This document shows positions 55,775-64,000 of a stretch of DNA of 64,000 bases, in pieces. Source of the DNA: Xylophilus ampelinus (GTDB lineage Bacteria > Pseudomonadota > Gammaproteobacteria > Burkholderiales > Burkholderiaceae_C); the NCBI RefSeq assembly GCF_901875635.1, contig NZ_CABFMN010000073.1, positions 62,001 through 126,000 of the forward strand, given 5' to 3'. Made by a program: the position numbers and the translations under genes. The notes under the pieces were generated by a model. That model saw only the letters and a program-made list of their open reading frames with translations. It ran no database searches and was not told the DNA's origin. Position 1 is the first letter of the stretch. The number at the start of each line of letters is the position of its first letter.

Positions 55775-56647
55775 CTAGTGGGGCGGCGGCGTCGCGGCCT
55801 GGAAGAAGGCGCGGAACTGCTCTTCCACGCTCTGCTCGCAGGCCGCACAGGCATTGCTGTCGGGTTCGTACAGCGCCTCGGGCCAGTTGGATGCGCCCGG
55901 CAGCACCTGGCTGGTCACCGGAATGCCGGCATCGCCCAGGCGCTTGGCATAGGCCAGCGCCTCATCGCGCATCGGGTCGTCCTGGCCCACCAGCACCAGC
56001 GTCGGTGCGATGTCCGCCAGCCGGAGCGAGGAACCGGGGACCGCATAGGGGTGCAAGGCATCCATCGGGCGGTGCAGGTACTTCTGCCACCCTTCGGCCC
56101 ACTTGCAGCTGGCCGTCATCTCGGCACAGCTCGCCTCACGCAGGGAGGCAGTGCCGGCGCAGGGGTCGAGCATCGGCGACAGCAGCACCTGGCCCGCCAG
56201 TGGCGGATGCGCACGGTCACGGGCCACCAGGGCCACCGCCGCCGCCAGGTTGCCGCCGGCTTCTTCGCCGGCGAGGAAGATGCGAGCGCCCTTGCCGACC
56301 AGCTTGGTGCGCTGCTTGTAGAGCCACTCCAGCACCGCGTAGCCCACCTCGATGGGCTTGGGGAACGGGAACTCGGGGGCCAGCGGATAGGCCAGCGACA
56401 CCACGAAGGCGCCGGCACGCGCCAGCAGCCGGCCCACGGTGCGGCCGTTGTCGAGGTCGCCACAGACGAAGGTGCCGCCATGGAAGTGCAGCACCACCGG
56501 CTGGCCCGCACTGCCGGTCTTCTCGCCGTAGGTGCGGGCGTCGACGCCCTCGCCCTGGGGCAGTTCGATGCGGATGTCCTTCTCGGCCACGGCACGCCCG
56601 GCCGGGGCTTGGGCCTCTGGCTGCTGCGGGGTGGGACGGGATGACAT
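55775..56647 (-). CDS. HSL-type alpha/beta-hydrolase-fold protein lacking catalytic Ser and His
   Basis: 290 aa from ATG 56647. The hormone-sensitive-lipase layout is present: HFHGGTF oxyanion motif (54-58), a segment aligning with the GDSAGG elbow, GQDDPMRDE acid region (Asp223/224), and a C-terminal His region. However, the elbow reads GEEAGG (Glu129 in place of the nucleophile Ser), and the catalytic His position reads GASNWPEAL (Asn254). It is therefore probably catalytically inactive, perhaps a binding or sensor protein. A CAAC motif occurs near the C-terminus. Divergent from a LysR gene. Confidence 0.85.
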   Translation of the reverse strand: MSSRPTPQQPEAQAPAGRAVAEKDIRIELPQGEGVDARTYGEKTGSAGQPVVLHFHGGTFVCGDLDNGRTVGRLLARAGAFVVSLAYPLAPEFPFPKPIEVGYAVLEWLYKQRTKLVGKGARIFLAGEEAGGNLAAAVALVARDRAHPPLAGQVLLSPMLDPCAGTASLREASCAEMTASCKWAEGWQKYLHRPMDALHPYAVPGSSLRLADIAPTLVLVGQDDPMRDEALAYAKRLGDAGIPVTSQVLPGASNWPEALYEPDSNACAACEQSVEEQFRAFFQAATPPPH

Positions 56648-56796
56648 GGTGTGGACCTTCCGGATCAACGATGGATGAAATATAAGGGTCGCCGACGACG
56701 CATGAAACCGGGCCGGGCGCCCCACTCTGTTTCCGGCGCGACAACAATCGCCGCGTTTCCAGGCCCCAGAATCCGACCCCTTCCCCGAAACAGGTC

Positions 56797-56822
56797 AACG
56801 CGCATCCACAAGAATGCGCGTT
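56797..56822. promoter_or_regulatory. 9-bp dyad AACGCGCAT-N8-ATGCGCGTT, LysR operator candidate
   Basis: Perfect inverted repeat in the 215-bp region between the hydrolase-like gene and LysR, ending 40 nt before the LysR start. Position and arm length suit an autoregulatory LysR-type site, although the arms are more GC-rich than the usual T-N11-A motif. Confidence 0.5.
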
Positions 56823-56862
56823 CTCCAGGGCCTGCGACGTCAGCAACCATCCCTTTGCACCT

Positions 56863-57780
56863 ATGGACCAGATCCAAGCCATGCGCGTGTTCGTGCGGGT
56901 CGTCGAAGCCGGCAACTTCACGCGCGCCGCCGATTCGCTCGACCTGCCCAAGGGCACCGTCACCAAGCAGATCCAGGCCCTGGAGGCCCGGCTGCACGCG
57001 AAGCTGCTCAACCGCACGACGCGGCGCGTCACGGTCACGCCCGACGGCGCCGCCTACTTCGAGCGCGCGGCGCGCCTGCTGAACGATTTCGACGAGCTCG
57101 AGGCGAGCATGGCGAACGCGCAGGCGGCGCCCACCGGGCGGTTGCGCATCGACGTGGGGACCTCCACCGCGCGCCTGGTGGTCATCCCTGCGCTGGCGTC
57201 CTTTTGCGACAAGTACCCCGATATCCAGGTGGACCTGGGCGTGAGCGACCGGCCGGTGGACCTGATCAGCGACAACGTCGACGTGGTGATCCGCGCCGGC
57301 GACATCACCGACCAGTCGCTGGTGGCCCGACGCATCGGCAACCTGCCCTTCATCACCGTGGCCTCGCCCGGCTACCTGAAGAAGTACGGCACCCCGGCCC
57401 ATCCTCGCGACCTGGAGCGCGGCCGCCACCACGTGGTGAACTTCTTCGCCGGCAACACGCGGCGCATCTACCCGCTGGAGTTCAACAAGGACGGGGAAAC
57501 CGTCGAAATCGGGGGCCCCTACCGCGTGTCGGTGAACGAAAGCAACGCCCACACGACCGCGGTGCTGGCGGGCTTCGGCGTGTCGCAGATGGTGAGCTTC
57601 ATCGCGGCGCCCTACCTGGCCAGCGGCGACCTGGTGCAGCTCATGCCCGAGTGGACGCGCGACTCGCTCCCGGTGCACGTGGTCTACCCCCCGAACCGGC
57701 ACCTGAGCGCCAAGGTGCGCGCCTTCGTGGACTGGGCGGCCGAGGTATTTGCCCGCGATCCGCAGCTCGCGCGGGCCTGA
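56863..57780 (+). CDS. LysR-family transcriptional regulator
   Basis: 305 aa, N-terminal HTH MRVFVRVVEAGNFTRAADSLDLPKGTVTKQIQALEARL, then a substrate-binding domain of the CrgA/PecT-like group (GRLRIDVGTSTARLVVIPAL). Divergent from the catalytically dead hydrolase gene and likely controls it; the efflux operon lies just beyond and could be a second target. Confidence 0.92.
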   Translation: MDQIQAMRVFVRVVEAGNFTRAADSLDLPKGTVTKQIQALEARLHAKLLNRTTRRVTVTPDGAAYFERAARLLNDFDELEASMANAQAAPTGRLRIDVGTSTARLVVIPALASFCDKYPDIQVDLGVSDRPVDLISDNVDVVIRAGDITDQSLVARRIGNLPFITVASPGYLKKYGTPAHPRDLERGRHHVVNFFAGNTRRIYPLEFNKDGETVEIGGPYRVSVNESNAHTTAVLAGFGVSQMVSFIAAPYLASGDLVQLMPEWTRDSLPVHVVYPPNRHLSAKVRAFVDWAAEVFARDPQLARA

Positions 57781-57859
57781 AGCGCGAAAATAGCAAACCT
57801 TTGGGTTACATTTCGACCCTCCGGTGCCGCTTCGGGCCCCGGGCAATCGGGCCCCCTTG

Positions 57860-58216
57860 ATGAACCACGTGATGCGCGCCTGGACGTTCTGGATCCGCGC
57901 TGAACTCCGCGAAGAATGCCGGGAACACCTGGAGAACACCAAGCTCCCCCAACTGCGCGCCATACCGGGCAACCTGCGCACCGCCGCCATCTTCCGCGAC
58001 CTGGGTGACGGCACGACCGAAGTCGTCGTCGCCTCGCTGTGGGATTCGTTGGACAGCATCAAGGCCTTCGCGGGGCCGGACTACCTCAAGCCCTCCATCG
58101 ATGCGGGCGACAAGGGCAAGCTGCTGGACCGCGACGTGATCGTGCGCCACTACAGCATCGACGCGATGGACGCCGACATGTTCGAGCGCACGCTGGGGTC
58201 GCCGCTGCCGCTCTGA
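57860..58216 (+). CDS. Small protein resembling antibiotic-biosynthesis-monooxygenase (ABM) fold
   Basis: 118 aa from ATG 57860 (a GTG at 57824 and ATG 57872 are alternatives). The core TFWIRAEL...LRTAAIFRDLGDGTTEVVVASLWDSLDSIKAFAGPD resembles the ferredoxin-like ABM/stress-response dimer fold. No catalytic residues are conserved enough to name a reaction. It stands alone after LysR, convergent with cobC. Confidence 0.65.
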   Translation: MNHVMRAWTFWIRAELREECREHLENTKLPQLRAIPGNLRTAAIFRDLGDGTTEVVVASLWDSLDSIKAFAGPDYLKPSIDAGDKGKLLDRDVIVRHYSIDAMDADMFERTLGSPLPL

Positions 58217-58272
58217 CGCGCAGGCGTCCCCGCAGGACAGCGCCGCCGCAACAATGAGCGCGCTGATGGCCC

Positions 58273-59286
58273 TCAGGCATTCCAGGCCGCCGCCAGCGCG
58301 TCCTGGCTCTCCGGCGCGAGGACGCCCAGTCGCACATGGCCCGAGAGGCCGAAAGAGGCGCAGTCGCGCAGCTTGATGCCCTGCGCGCGCAACGAATCCA
58401 GGACGGGCGGCAGCGGCAAGCCGGCAGGCCAGCGCATGCAGAAGAAGTTGGCGACGCTGGGCCGCACCTCGCAACCCAGCCCGGTGCACAGCCGCTGCTG
58501 ACGACGCTTCCAGCGCTCCAGCACCGCCAGGCTGGCGGACAGCCAATCCTGCGCGGGCGCCTCGACCCAGGCCGTGAGCATGGCGACCGCGTGGGCTCCC
58601 AGTGGCCACGACGGTGCGAGGCCCTGGAGGCGGGCGAGAAAAGCCGGCGGCACGTCACACGGCGCGATCGCGTAGGCGCCGCGCACGCCCGTCAGGCCCA
58701 GCGCCTTGTTGGGCGACCACAGCTGCCACACGCGCGAAAGGCGATCCGGCCCCAGGCTGCCGCCCGGCGGGCCGTCGAGGCGCAGCGGCGCATACGCCCG
58801 GTCGAGCACGAAGGGGCGATCCGCCGGCCAGGCATCGACGCGCGCCGCCAGGTGCGGATCGTCCTGCCCCAACGGTGTCGAAGGCTCGCAGCCCCAGGCG
58901 AGGCGCGCCGCGGGCGCTCCGGGCGCGGTCGCCGTGGCCAGGTGCAGCGCCAAGCCGTGCGCACGCGCGGCGCGGGCGTAGTCGCCATAGGCCGGCACCG
59001 GCACCACCGCAGTCCCGCCGCCATCGGCTGCTGCCGCCGCCGTGATGCGCACGATGAACTCGCTGGCGCTGGCGGCGGCCACGATGCGTTCGCGGGCCAC
59101 GCCGTGGAAGGCTGCGAGCCGCTCCCGCAGTTCGGTGTGGTTCGGGTCCGGGTAGCGCGAGGGATCGGCGGCGCGCAGCGCCTCCAGCGCCGGCGGGCAC
59201 GGGCCGCAGGCGTTGGCGTTGGTCGAGAAGTCATGCAGCGGAACGCCCTGCGCGTCCGGCCCGCCGTGCACGGTCATCTCCGTCAT
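58273..59286 (-). CDS. cobC: Threonine-phosphate decarboxylase-type aminotransferase CobC
   Basis: PLP enzyme supplying (R)-1-amino-2-propanol phosphate for the nucleotide-loop arm of B12. 337 aa. HDFSTNANACGPCPPALEALRA and YPDPNHTELRERLA are the family N-terminus, and the PLP Lys is in WSPNKALGLTGVRGAYAI. The name cobC follows the Pseudomonas scheme (Salmonella cobD). It lies four nt after cbiB, last in the second cobalamin block. Confidence 0.9.
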   Translation of the reverse strand: MTEMTVHGGPDAQGVPLHDFSTNANACGPCPPALEALRAADPSRYPDPNHTELRERLAAFHGVARERIVAAASASEFIVRITAAAAADGGGTAVVPVPAYGDYARAARAHGLALHLATATAPGAPAARLAWGCEPSTPLGQDDPHLAARVDAWPADRPFVLDRAYAPLRLDGPPGGSLGPDRLSRVWQLWSPNKALGLTGVRGAYAIAPCDVPPAFLARLQGLAPSWPLGAHAVAMLTAWVEAPAQDWLSASLAVLERWKRRQQRLCTGLGCEVRPSVANFFCMRWPAGLPLPPVLDSLRAQGIKLRDCASFGLSGHVRLGVLAPESQDALAAAWNA

Positions 59287-59290
59287 GCTG

Positions 59291-60286
59291 TCAACCGATG
59301 CGCAGGAGGCTGCCGCCTCCGGTGCCGGCCAGCGCGGCGGTGGTCAGCACCGCGGCAGCGAACACTGCGCGGCCGCCCAGCCCGGCACACGCGCGCAGGT
59401 CCGCCGGGACGGGCGCACGGCCCTCGGCATTCAGCGCATAGGCGCCCGGCTTGCGCAGGCGCACGCCGAGCACCCCCGCCATCGCCGCCATGGGCCAGCC
59501 GCTGTTGGGCGACGGCGTGCGCGCGGCCTCGCGCGCCAGGCCCGATGGCCAACGCCAAGCCGCCAGGGCAATCAGCAGCGCGCTGAGCCGGGCCGGCACC
59601 CACGACAGCCCGTCGTCCACCCGCGCCGCCCACTTGCCCGCCCAGGCCCAGCAGCGGCCGCCGCGCTCGCCCGGATAGCCCCACATCGCGTCGGCCGTAT
59701 TGGCGAAGCGATAGACGGCCGCCCCGGGCAGTCCGAAGAGCACGAACCAGAACAGCGGCGCGACCACCGAATCGTTGAGGTTCTCGGCCAGCGACTCGAT
59801 CGCGCTCTCGCGCACGGCGTCGGCATCGAGCGACTGCGTGTCGCGGCTGACCAGATGCGCCAGCCGCGCACGACCGGCGTCGAGCGACTGTGCCAGCGCG
59901 GCGTCCACTGCCAACACCTCATCGCGCAGCATGCGCCAGGCCAGCAGCGGCTTGAGCGCCAGCGCCAGCGTGAGCGCCGCCACCGGCCACGGCAGATGGC
60001 GCATCACATGCCACTGCACCGCCCATGCCGCTACGAAAACGATAGCTGCTCCCGCCCACCAGGCCAGCGTTCCGAGCACAAAAGGCTTGAAAGCTCCGGG
60101 CAGGGGCGCATCGGCCGAAGGGGCGATGCGCGGGCCGACCCAGCCGAGCCAGGCGCCCATCCACACGACCGGATGCCAGCGCGCGGGCGGTTCGCCCAAC
60201 CAGCGATCGATGGCCAGCGCGAGCCACAGCGCGCCGATGGCGACGCAGGCGTGGGCGCAGAGCAAAACCTCAGACGTCGCGGGCAC
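59291..60286 (-). CDS. cbiB: Adenosylcobinamide-phosphate synthase
   Basis: Integral-membrane enzyme attaching the aminopropanol arm to adenosylcobyric acid (also called CobD). 331 aa from GTG 60286. LAIDRWLGEPPARWHPVVWMG, AIESLAENLNDSVVAPLFWF and GWPMAAMAGVLGVRLRKPG are diagnostic. Residues about 66-86, forming part of a transmembrane segment, are encoded by an in-frame copy of the dispersed repeat (60030-60090). Confidence 0.93.
   Translation of the reverse strand: MPATSEVLLCAHACVAIGALWLALAIDRWLGEPPARWHPVVWMGAWLGWVGPRIAPSADAPLPGAFKPFVLGTLAWWAGAAIVFVAAWAVQWHVMRHLPWPVAALTLALALKPLLAWRMLRDEVLAVDAALAQSLDAGRARLAHLVSRDTQSLDADAVRESAIESLAENLNDSVVAPLFWFVLFGLPGAAVYRFANTADAMWGYPGERGGRCWAWAGKWAARVDDGLSWVPARLSALLIALAAWRWPSGLAREAARTPSPNSGWPMAAMAGVLGVRLRKPGAYALNAEGRAPVPADLRACAGLGGRAVFAAAVLTTAALAGTGGGSLLRIG
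60030..60090 (+). repeat. Dispersed palindromic repeat, copy I (inside cbiB)
   Basis: GCTACGAAAACGATAGC, then TGCTCCCGCCCACCAGG, and ending CACAAAAGGCTTGA. The GC hairpin has diverged while the outer palindrome and GCTTGA end are kept. Antisense to cbiB, in frame. Confidence 0.8.
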
Positions 60287-60378
60287 AACGCCTTTCCGAT
60301 CCGGCGCGTTTCAGGCGGCCGCGGAGCAGGCCACGCGCGGGCACCCATGGAGCGGGCTTTGCCCGGCCACCGGGTGCG

Positions 60379-60402
60379 CCCCCTTCGCGCAGCGGAAGGG
60401 GG
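60379..60402. repeat. CCCCCTTC / GAAGGGGG hairpin in the cobO-cbiB gap
   Basis: Eight-bp arms with an eight-nt loop, within a 146-bp GC-rich gap interrupting the cobalamin operon. It resembles the GCCCCC/GGGGGC element before nth. It lacks a good T-run, so it is not an obvious terminator. Confidence 0.6.
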
Positions 60403-60432
60403 AGCCGCGCAGCGGCATGGGGGTGGTTCATT

Positions 60433-61002
60433 TCAATCCTCGATCCCGCGCTGCGCGGGGATGCCCGCCCTGAACGCGTGCTTCACCATCTGCATCTCGG
60501 TCACCGTGTCGGCCAGCGCGACGATCTCGGGCGGGCAGCGGCGGCCGGTGAGCACCACGTGCACCTCGCGCGGCCGCTCGCGCAGCGTCTTCAGCACCGC
60601 GTCGAGCGGCAGCCAGCCGTAGATCAGCGGGTAGGTGATCTCGTCGAGCACCACGAGGAAGAACTCGCCCGAAAGGATGGCGGCCCTTGCCTTCTCCCAG
60701 CCGCCGCGGGCGAGTTGCGCCGATCGCTCCAGGTCCTGGCTCTTCCAGGAAAAGCCGTCGCCGAGCCCCTCGATCGGAATACCGATCTGCTCGAACATGC
60801 GGTGCTCGCCGAAGCGCGCCGTCGGCACCTTCATGAACTGGAAGATCTTCACGGCCTTGCCGCGGCCATGGGCGCGCAACGCCAGGCCGAAAGCCGCCGT
60901 GCTCTTGCCCTTGCCGTCGCCGGTGTTCACCAGCACCAGGCCGCGGCGCTCGCCCTCGGGTTTGTCGTAGGGCTTGTCGGTGGGGGGTGTTTCGATGTGC
61001 AT
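60433..61002 (-). CDS. cobO: Cob(I)yrinic acid a,c-diamide adenosyltransferase (CobO/BtuR type)
   Basis: Adenosylates corrinoids. 189 aa with P-loop [19 protein letters not shown] (residues 28-35), [17 protein letters not shown], and [15 protein letters not shown]. CobO/CobA class, unrelated to PduO. It can act on imported corrinoids, consistent with the adjacent BtuF-BtuC-BtuD importer. Confidence 0.95.
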   Translation of the reverse strand: MHIETPPTDKPYDKPEGERRGLVLVNTGDGKGKSTAAFGLALRAHGRGKAVKIFQFMKVPTARFGEHRMFEQIGIPIEGLGDGFSWKSQDLERSAQLARGGWEKARAAILSGEFFLVVLDEITYPLIYGWLPLDAVLKTLRERPREVHVVLTGRRCPPEIVALADTVTEMQMVKHAFRAGIPAQRGIED

Positions 61003-61018
61003 GAGAGGCTTTCAATAC

Positions 61019-61140
61019 GGGCAGCCGGACGCGAAAGACGCGAAGGTTTCGCGAAAGGCGCGAAAGAACAGCCGGATGAACAATGTCTTCTTTCGCGTCC
61101 TTCGCGGAATCTTGGCGTCCTTCGCGTAGGGCTGTCCGGA
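61019..61140. repeat. Inverted pair of TTCGCGTCC-type repeats between btuD and cobO
   Basis: Two approximately 50-bp arms in inverted orientation, each built from CGCGAAAGACGCGAAGG-like units and bounded by GGGCAGCC / GGCTGTCC. They are separated by about 20 bp and fill the whole 139-bp gap. Transcripts across it would fold into a very long hairpin. Confidence 0.8.
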
Positions 61141-61141
61141 T

Positions 61142-61980
<839 letters not shown>

Positions 61981-61984
<4 letters not shown>

Positions 61985-62988
61985 GCGCCCTGGCCCGCTG
62001 CACGCGCCGCGCGCCGATGCATCAGCCACAGCAGATAGCCGCCGCCGAAGACCGCGGTAAGCACGCCCACCGGCAGCTCCTGCGGCGCGATCAGCCAGCG
62101 CGCCCCCAGGTCGGCCGCCATCAGCAGCAGGCCGCCCATGAGCGCCGACAGCAGCACCAGGCGCACATGCGTGGTCTTGACCAGCGAGCGCACCAGGTGC
62201 GGTGCCGCCAGGCCGACGAAGGCGATCAAGCCGGTCTGCGCCACCGCGGCACCGGTGGCCAGCGCCAGCACCGCCACCAGCGCCACGCGCATCGCGGGCA
62301 GCGGCAGGCCCAGGCTGGTGGCCGTGGCCTCGCCCAGCGCCAGGCCGTCGAGCAGCGGTGCCAGCGCGGCACCCGCCAGAAGGCACAGCGCGAGCACGCC
62401 GGCCATCACGCCGCAGGCGCCCCAGCCCACCAGCCCGGTGCTGCCGAGCATGAAGGCCTGCAGCGCCTGCAGGATGTCCGCGGAGGCAATGCTGATCAGG
62501 TCCTTCACCGCGCCCAGCACCACGCCGACGATCACGCCGGCCAGCAGAAGACGCAGCGTCTGCTGCACCCCGCGCGCGAGCGTCAGTGTGAGCAGCACCG
62601 CCGCCACTGCGCCCACGAAGGCCGCGCCGGTGAGGCCCAGCCGCACGATCCACGTCGTCGAGTTGACGGACACGCCGAACAGCGACAACGCCGCCGCCAC
62701 GCCCAGCGAAGCGCCCGAGGCGCTGCCCAGCAGGTACGGGTCGGCCAGCGGATTGCGGAACAGGCCCTGCGCCACCGCCCCGGCCAGCCCGAGCAGCGCG
62801 CCCGCAAGCCAGGCGCCCAAGGTGCGCGGCAGGCGGATGTCCCACACGATCTGCCAGGCCACCGCGTCGCCGCGCAGCGACCACAGCTGTTCGATACCGG
62901 TGCTGCCCACGGCCGCACCCAGCGCCAGCAAGCCCGCGGCCGCCAGCAGCAACACGAGGGCGACCCAGCGCGCTCTGCGTGCGTGCAT
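61981..62988 (-). CDS. btuC: FecCD/BtuC-family corrinoid ABC permease
   Basis: 335 aa from ATG 62988, about ten membrane helices. IRLPRTLGAWLAGALLGLAGAVAQGLFRNPLADPYLLGSASGAS is the N-terminal signature, and TGLIAFVGLAAPHLVRSL the cytoplasmic coupling (EAA-like) loop. Sits two nt after btuF and overlaps btuD by 4 nt. Homologues serve B12 or iron-siderophore uptake; the cobalamin neighbours favour B12. Confidence 0.93.
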
Positions 62989-62990
62989 GC

Positions 62991-63851
62991 CTAGCGACTC
63001 GGGCCGGCCAGGCAGCCGGCCATCAGGCGCGCCGCCTCGCCCATGCGCGGGCCCGGCCGCACCAGGATGTCGGCCTGCTCGGCGCTGAAGCGGCAGATGC
63101 GGCCCGCCTTGACTGCCCGTATCGACGCCCATCCAGGCCGCTGCTCCAGCCCTTGGGCGCTGCGTTCGCTGACCATGATCAGGGCAGGATCGGCGCGCAC
63201 CACGAACTCGGGGTTGAGCTTGGGGAACGGCCCCATCGAGGCCGGCACGATGTTGCGCGCCTGCAGCCGCGTGAGCGTCTCGCCGATGAAGGAGCTTTCG
63301 CCGGCCGCATAGGGCGCGGCGTTGACCTCGAAGTAGACGCGCGTGCCGCGGGCCGAGGCCGGCAGCGACTGCGCGGCCGCGTCCACGCTGGCGTCGATGG
63401 CCCGCCACACCGTGTCCGCGCCCGGCACCGCGAGCAGTTGCGCGACCTGGTTCAGCACACGCTGCACGTCGGCGTGGTTCTTCGGTTCCAGCACCGCGAC
63501 CTTCAGGCCCAGCGCTTCCAGCCGTTGCGACACGCGCGAGGACTTGGCCGCCAGCACCAGGTCGGGCTTGAGCGCCGCGATGGCCTCGACGTTCGGATCG
63601 ATGCCGCCGCCCACCTGCGGCAGGGCCTTCACCGCATCGGGCCAGTTGGAGTAGCGGTCGACGCCGACGAGACGGCCGCAGGCGTCGAGTGCGCAGACCG
63701 TCTCCGTGAGCGAAGGCAGCAGCGAGACGACGCGCTGCGGCGGCGCGGGCAGTTGCACCGCGACGCCGCGCTCGTCCGTCACCTGGACGGGCGCCGCGCT
63801 CGCCGCGCCGGCGCACAGCGCAGCCAGGGCGGACAGCAACCAACGAATCAT
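62991..63851 (-). CDS. btuF: Periplasmic corrinoid-binding protein BtuF
   Basis: 286 aa with a cleavable signal (residues 1-19, ending GAASA). RVVSLLPSLTETVCALDACGRLVGVD and GGGIDPNVEAIAALKPDLVLA are typical of BtuF-like type III binding proteins. The ATG 63851 overlaps the cobU stop by ATGA. Completes the BtuFCD importer. Confidence 0.92.
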   Translation of the reverse strand: MIRWLLSALAALCAGAASAAPVQVTDERGVAVQLPAPPQRVVSLLPSLTETVCALDACGRLVGVDRYSNWPDAVKALPQVGGGIDPNVEAIAALKPDLVLAAKSSRVSQRLEALGLKVAVLEPKNHADVQRVLNQVAQLLAVPGADTVWRAIDASVDAAAQSLPASARGTRVYFEVNAAPYAAGESSFIGETLTRLQARNIVPASMGPFPKLNPEFVVRADPALIMVSERSAQGLEQRPGWASIRAVKAGRICRFSAEQADILVRPGPRMGEAARLMAGCLAGPSR

Positions 63852-64000
63852 GCCCCGCCCTTCAGCCGCAGGGGCAGTCCCGCCGCCATCAGCGTGACCC
63901 GCTCGCAGCTCGCCGCCATCTGCTGGTTCAGACGACCCAGCACGTCGACGAAGGCGCGTGTCTCGGCGCCCAGCGGGATCACGCCCAGCCCGATCTCGTT
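63848..64000 (-). CDS. cobU: Adenosylcobinamide kinase / guanylyltransferase, C-terminal fragment (5' end outside window)
   Basis: Only the last 50 codons are visible, beginning NEIGLGVIPLGAETRAFVDV, which is the conserved C-terminal segment of CobU/CobP (the P-loop and His-GMP site would lie upstream). It activates adenosylcobinamide with GTP for CobS. Truncated by the window edge, not by mutation. It overlaps btuF. Confidence 0.85.
   Translation of the reverse strand, partial: NEIGLGVIPLGAETRAFVDVLGRLNQQMAASCERVTLMAAGLPLRLKGGA

Noticed and set aside
61019..61140. CRISPR-like short repeats
   Set aside because: The CGCGAA units are inverted and irregular with no unique spacers and no cas genes nearby.

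Overview
This is a high-GC betaproteobacterial chromosomal segment, most likely Comamonadaceae and Variovorax-like. That placement is inferred from the gene order rpsB-tsf-pyrH-frr-uppS-cdsA-dxr-rseP, from PhaR and 3-hydroxybutyrate dehydrogenase (polyhydroxyalkanoate metabolism), from a Bug/TctC-type binding protein, and from a short palindromic repeat family scattered through the window. I see no phage, transposase, rRNA or CRISPR array.

Layout. 1-6867 (minus) is the housekeeping operon for translation, UMP kinase, undecaprenyl-PP and CDP-diacylglycerol synthesis, the MEP pathway and site-2 protease. 7096-16966 holds an amidase, a D-amino-acid dehydrogenase, a bifunctional NAD(P)HX repair enzyme, an SDR, RNase R, tRNA-Leu(CAG), RimO and PhaR. 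17083-22559 holds tRNA-Val(GAC), a RelA-type ppGpp synthetase, an alpha/beta hydrolase, 3-hydroxybutyrate dehydrogenase and a SIMPL-domain periplasmic protein. 23184-30409 holds OmpR/EnvZ, ispF/ispD and mfd. 30440-33939 is a LysR-amidase-Bug uptake/catabolism locus. 34114-41473 holds serB, small unknown genes, an MFS exporter, a PLP aminotransferase, hipBA, nth and a TonB-C protein. 41466-47437 is the first cobalamin block (cobT, a serine hydrolase, cobS and a phosphatase in one overlapping operon, plus cobQ). 47579-57780 holds a threonine-dehydratase-like enzyme, an RND efflux triad, a hydrolase-fold protein lacking its catalytic residues, and a LysR regulator. 57860-64000 holds an ABM-like protein and the second cobalamin block (cobU, btuF, btuC, btuD, cobO, cbiB, cobC).

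The two cobalamin blocks together cover corrinoid uptake, adenosylation, aminopropanol arm attachment and lower-ligand assembly. No corrin-ring genes are in the window, so from this segment alone it reads as corrinoid salvage plus late synthesis.

The most striking signal is a family of roughly 60-bp elements: a GCTAT(N7)ATAGC palindrome followed by a terminator-like hairpin with a T-run. I find ten copies and one possible relic in 64 kb. Four lie outside genes or supply a stop codon. Six are translated in frame inside genes, where they form part of Dxr, NAD(P)HX epimerase, CobS and CbiB, the N-terminus of the vitamin B12 ABC ATPase, and essentially the entire signal peptide of the SIMPL protein. 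Mfd carries an in-frame copy of a different repeat.
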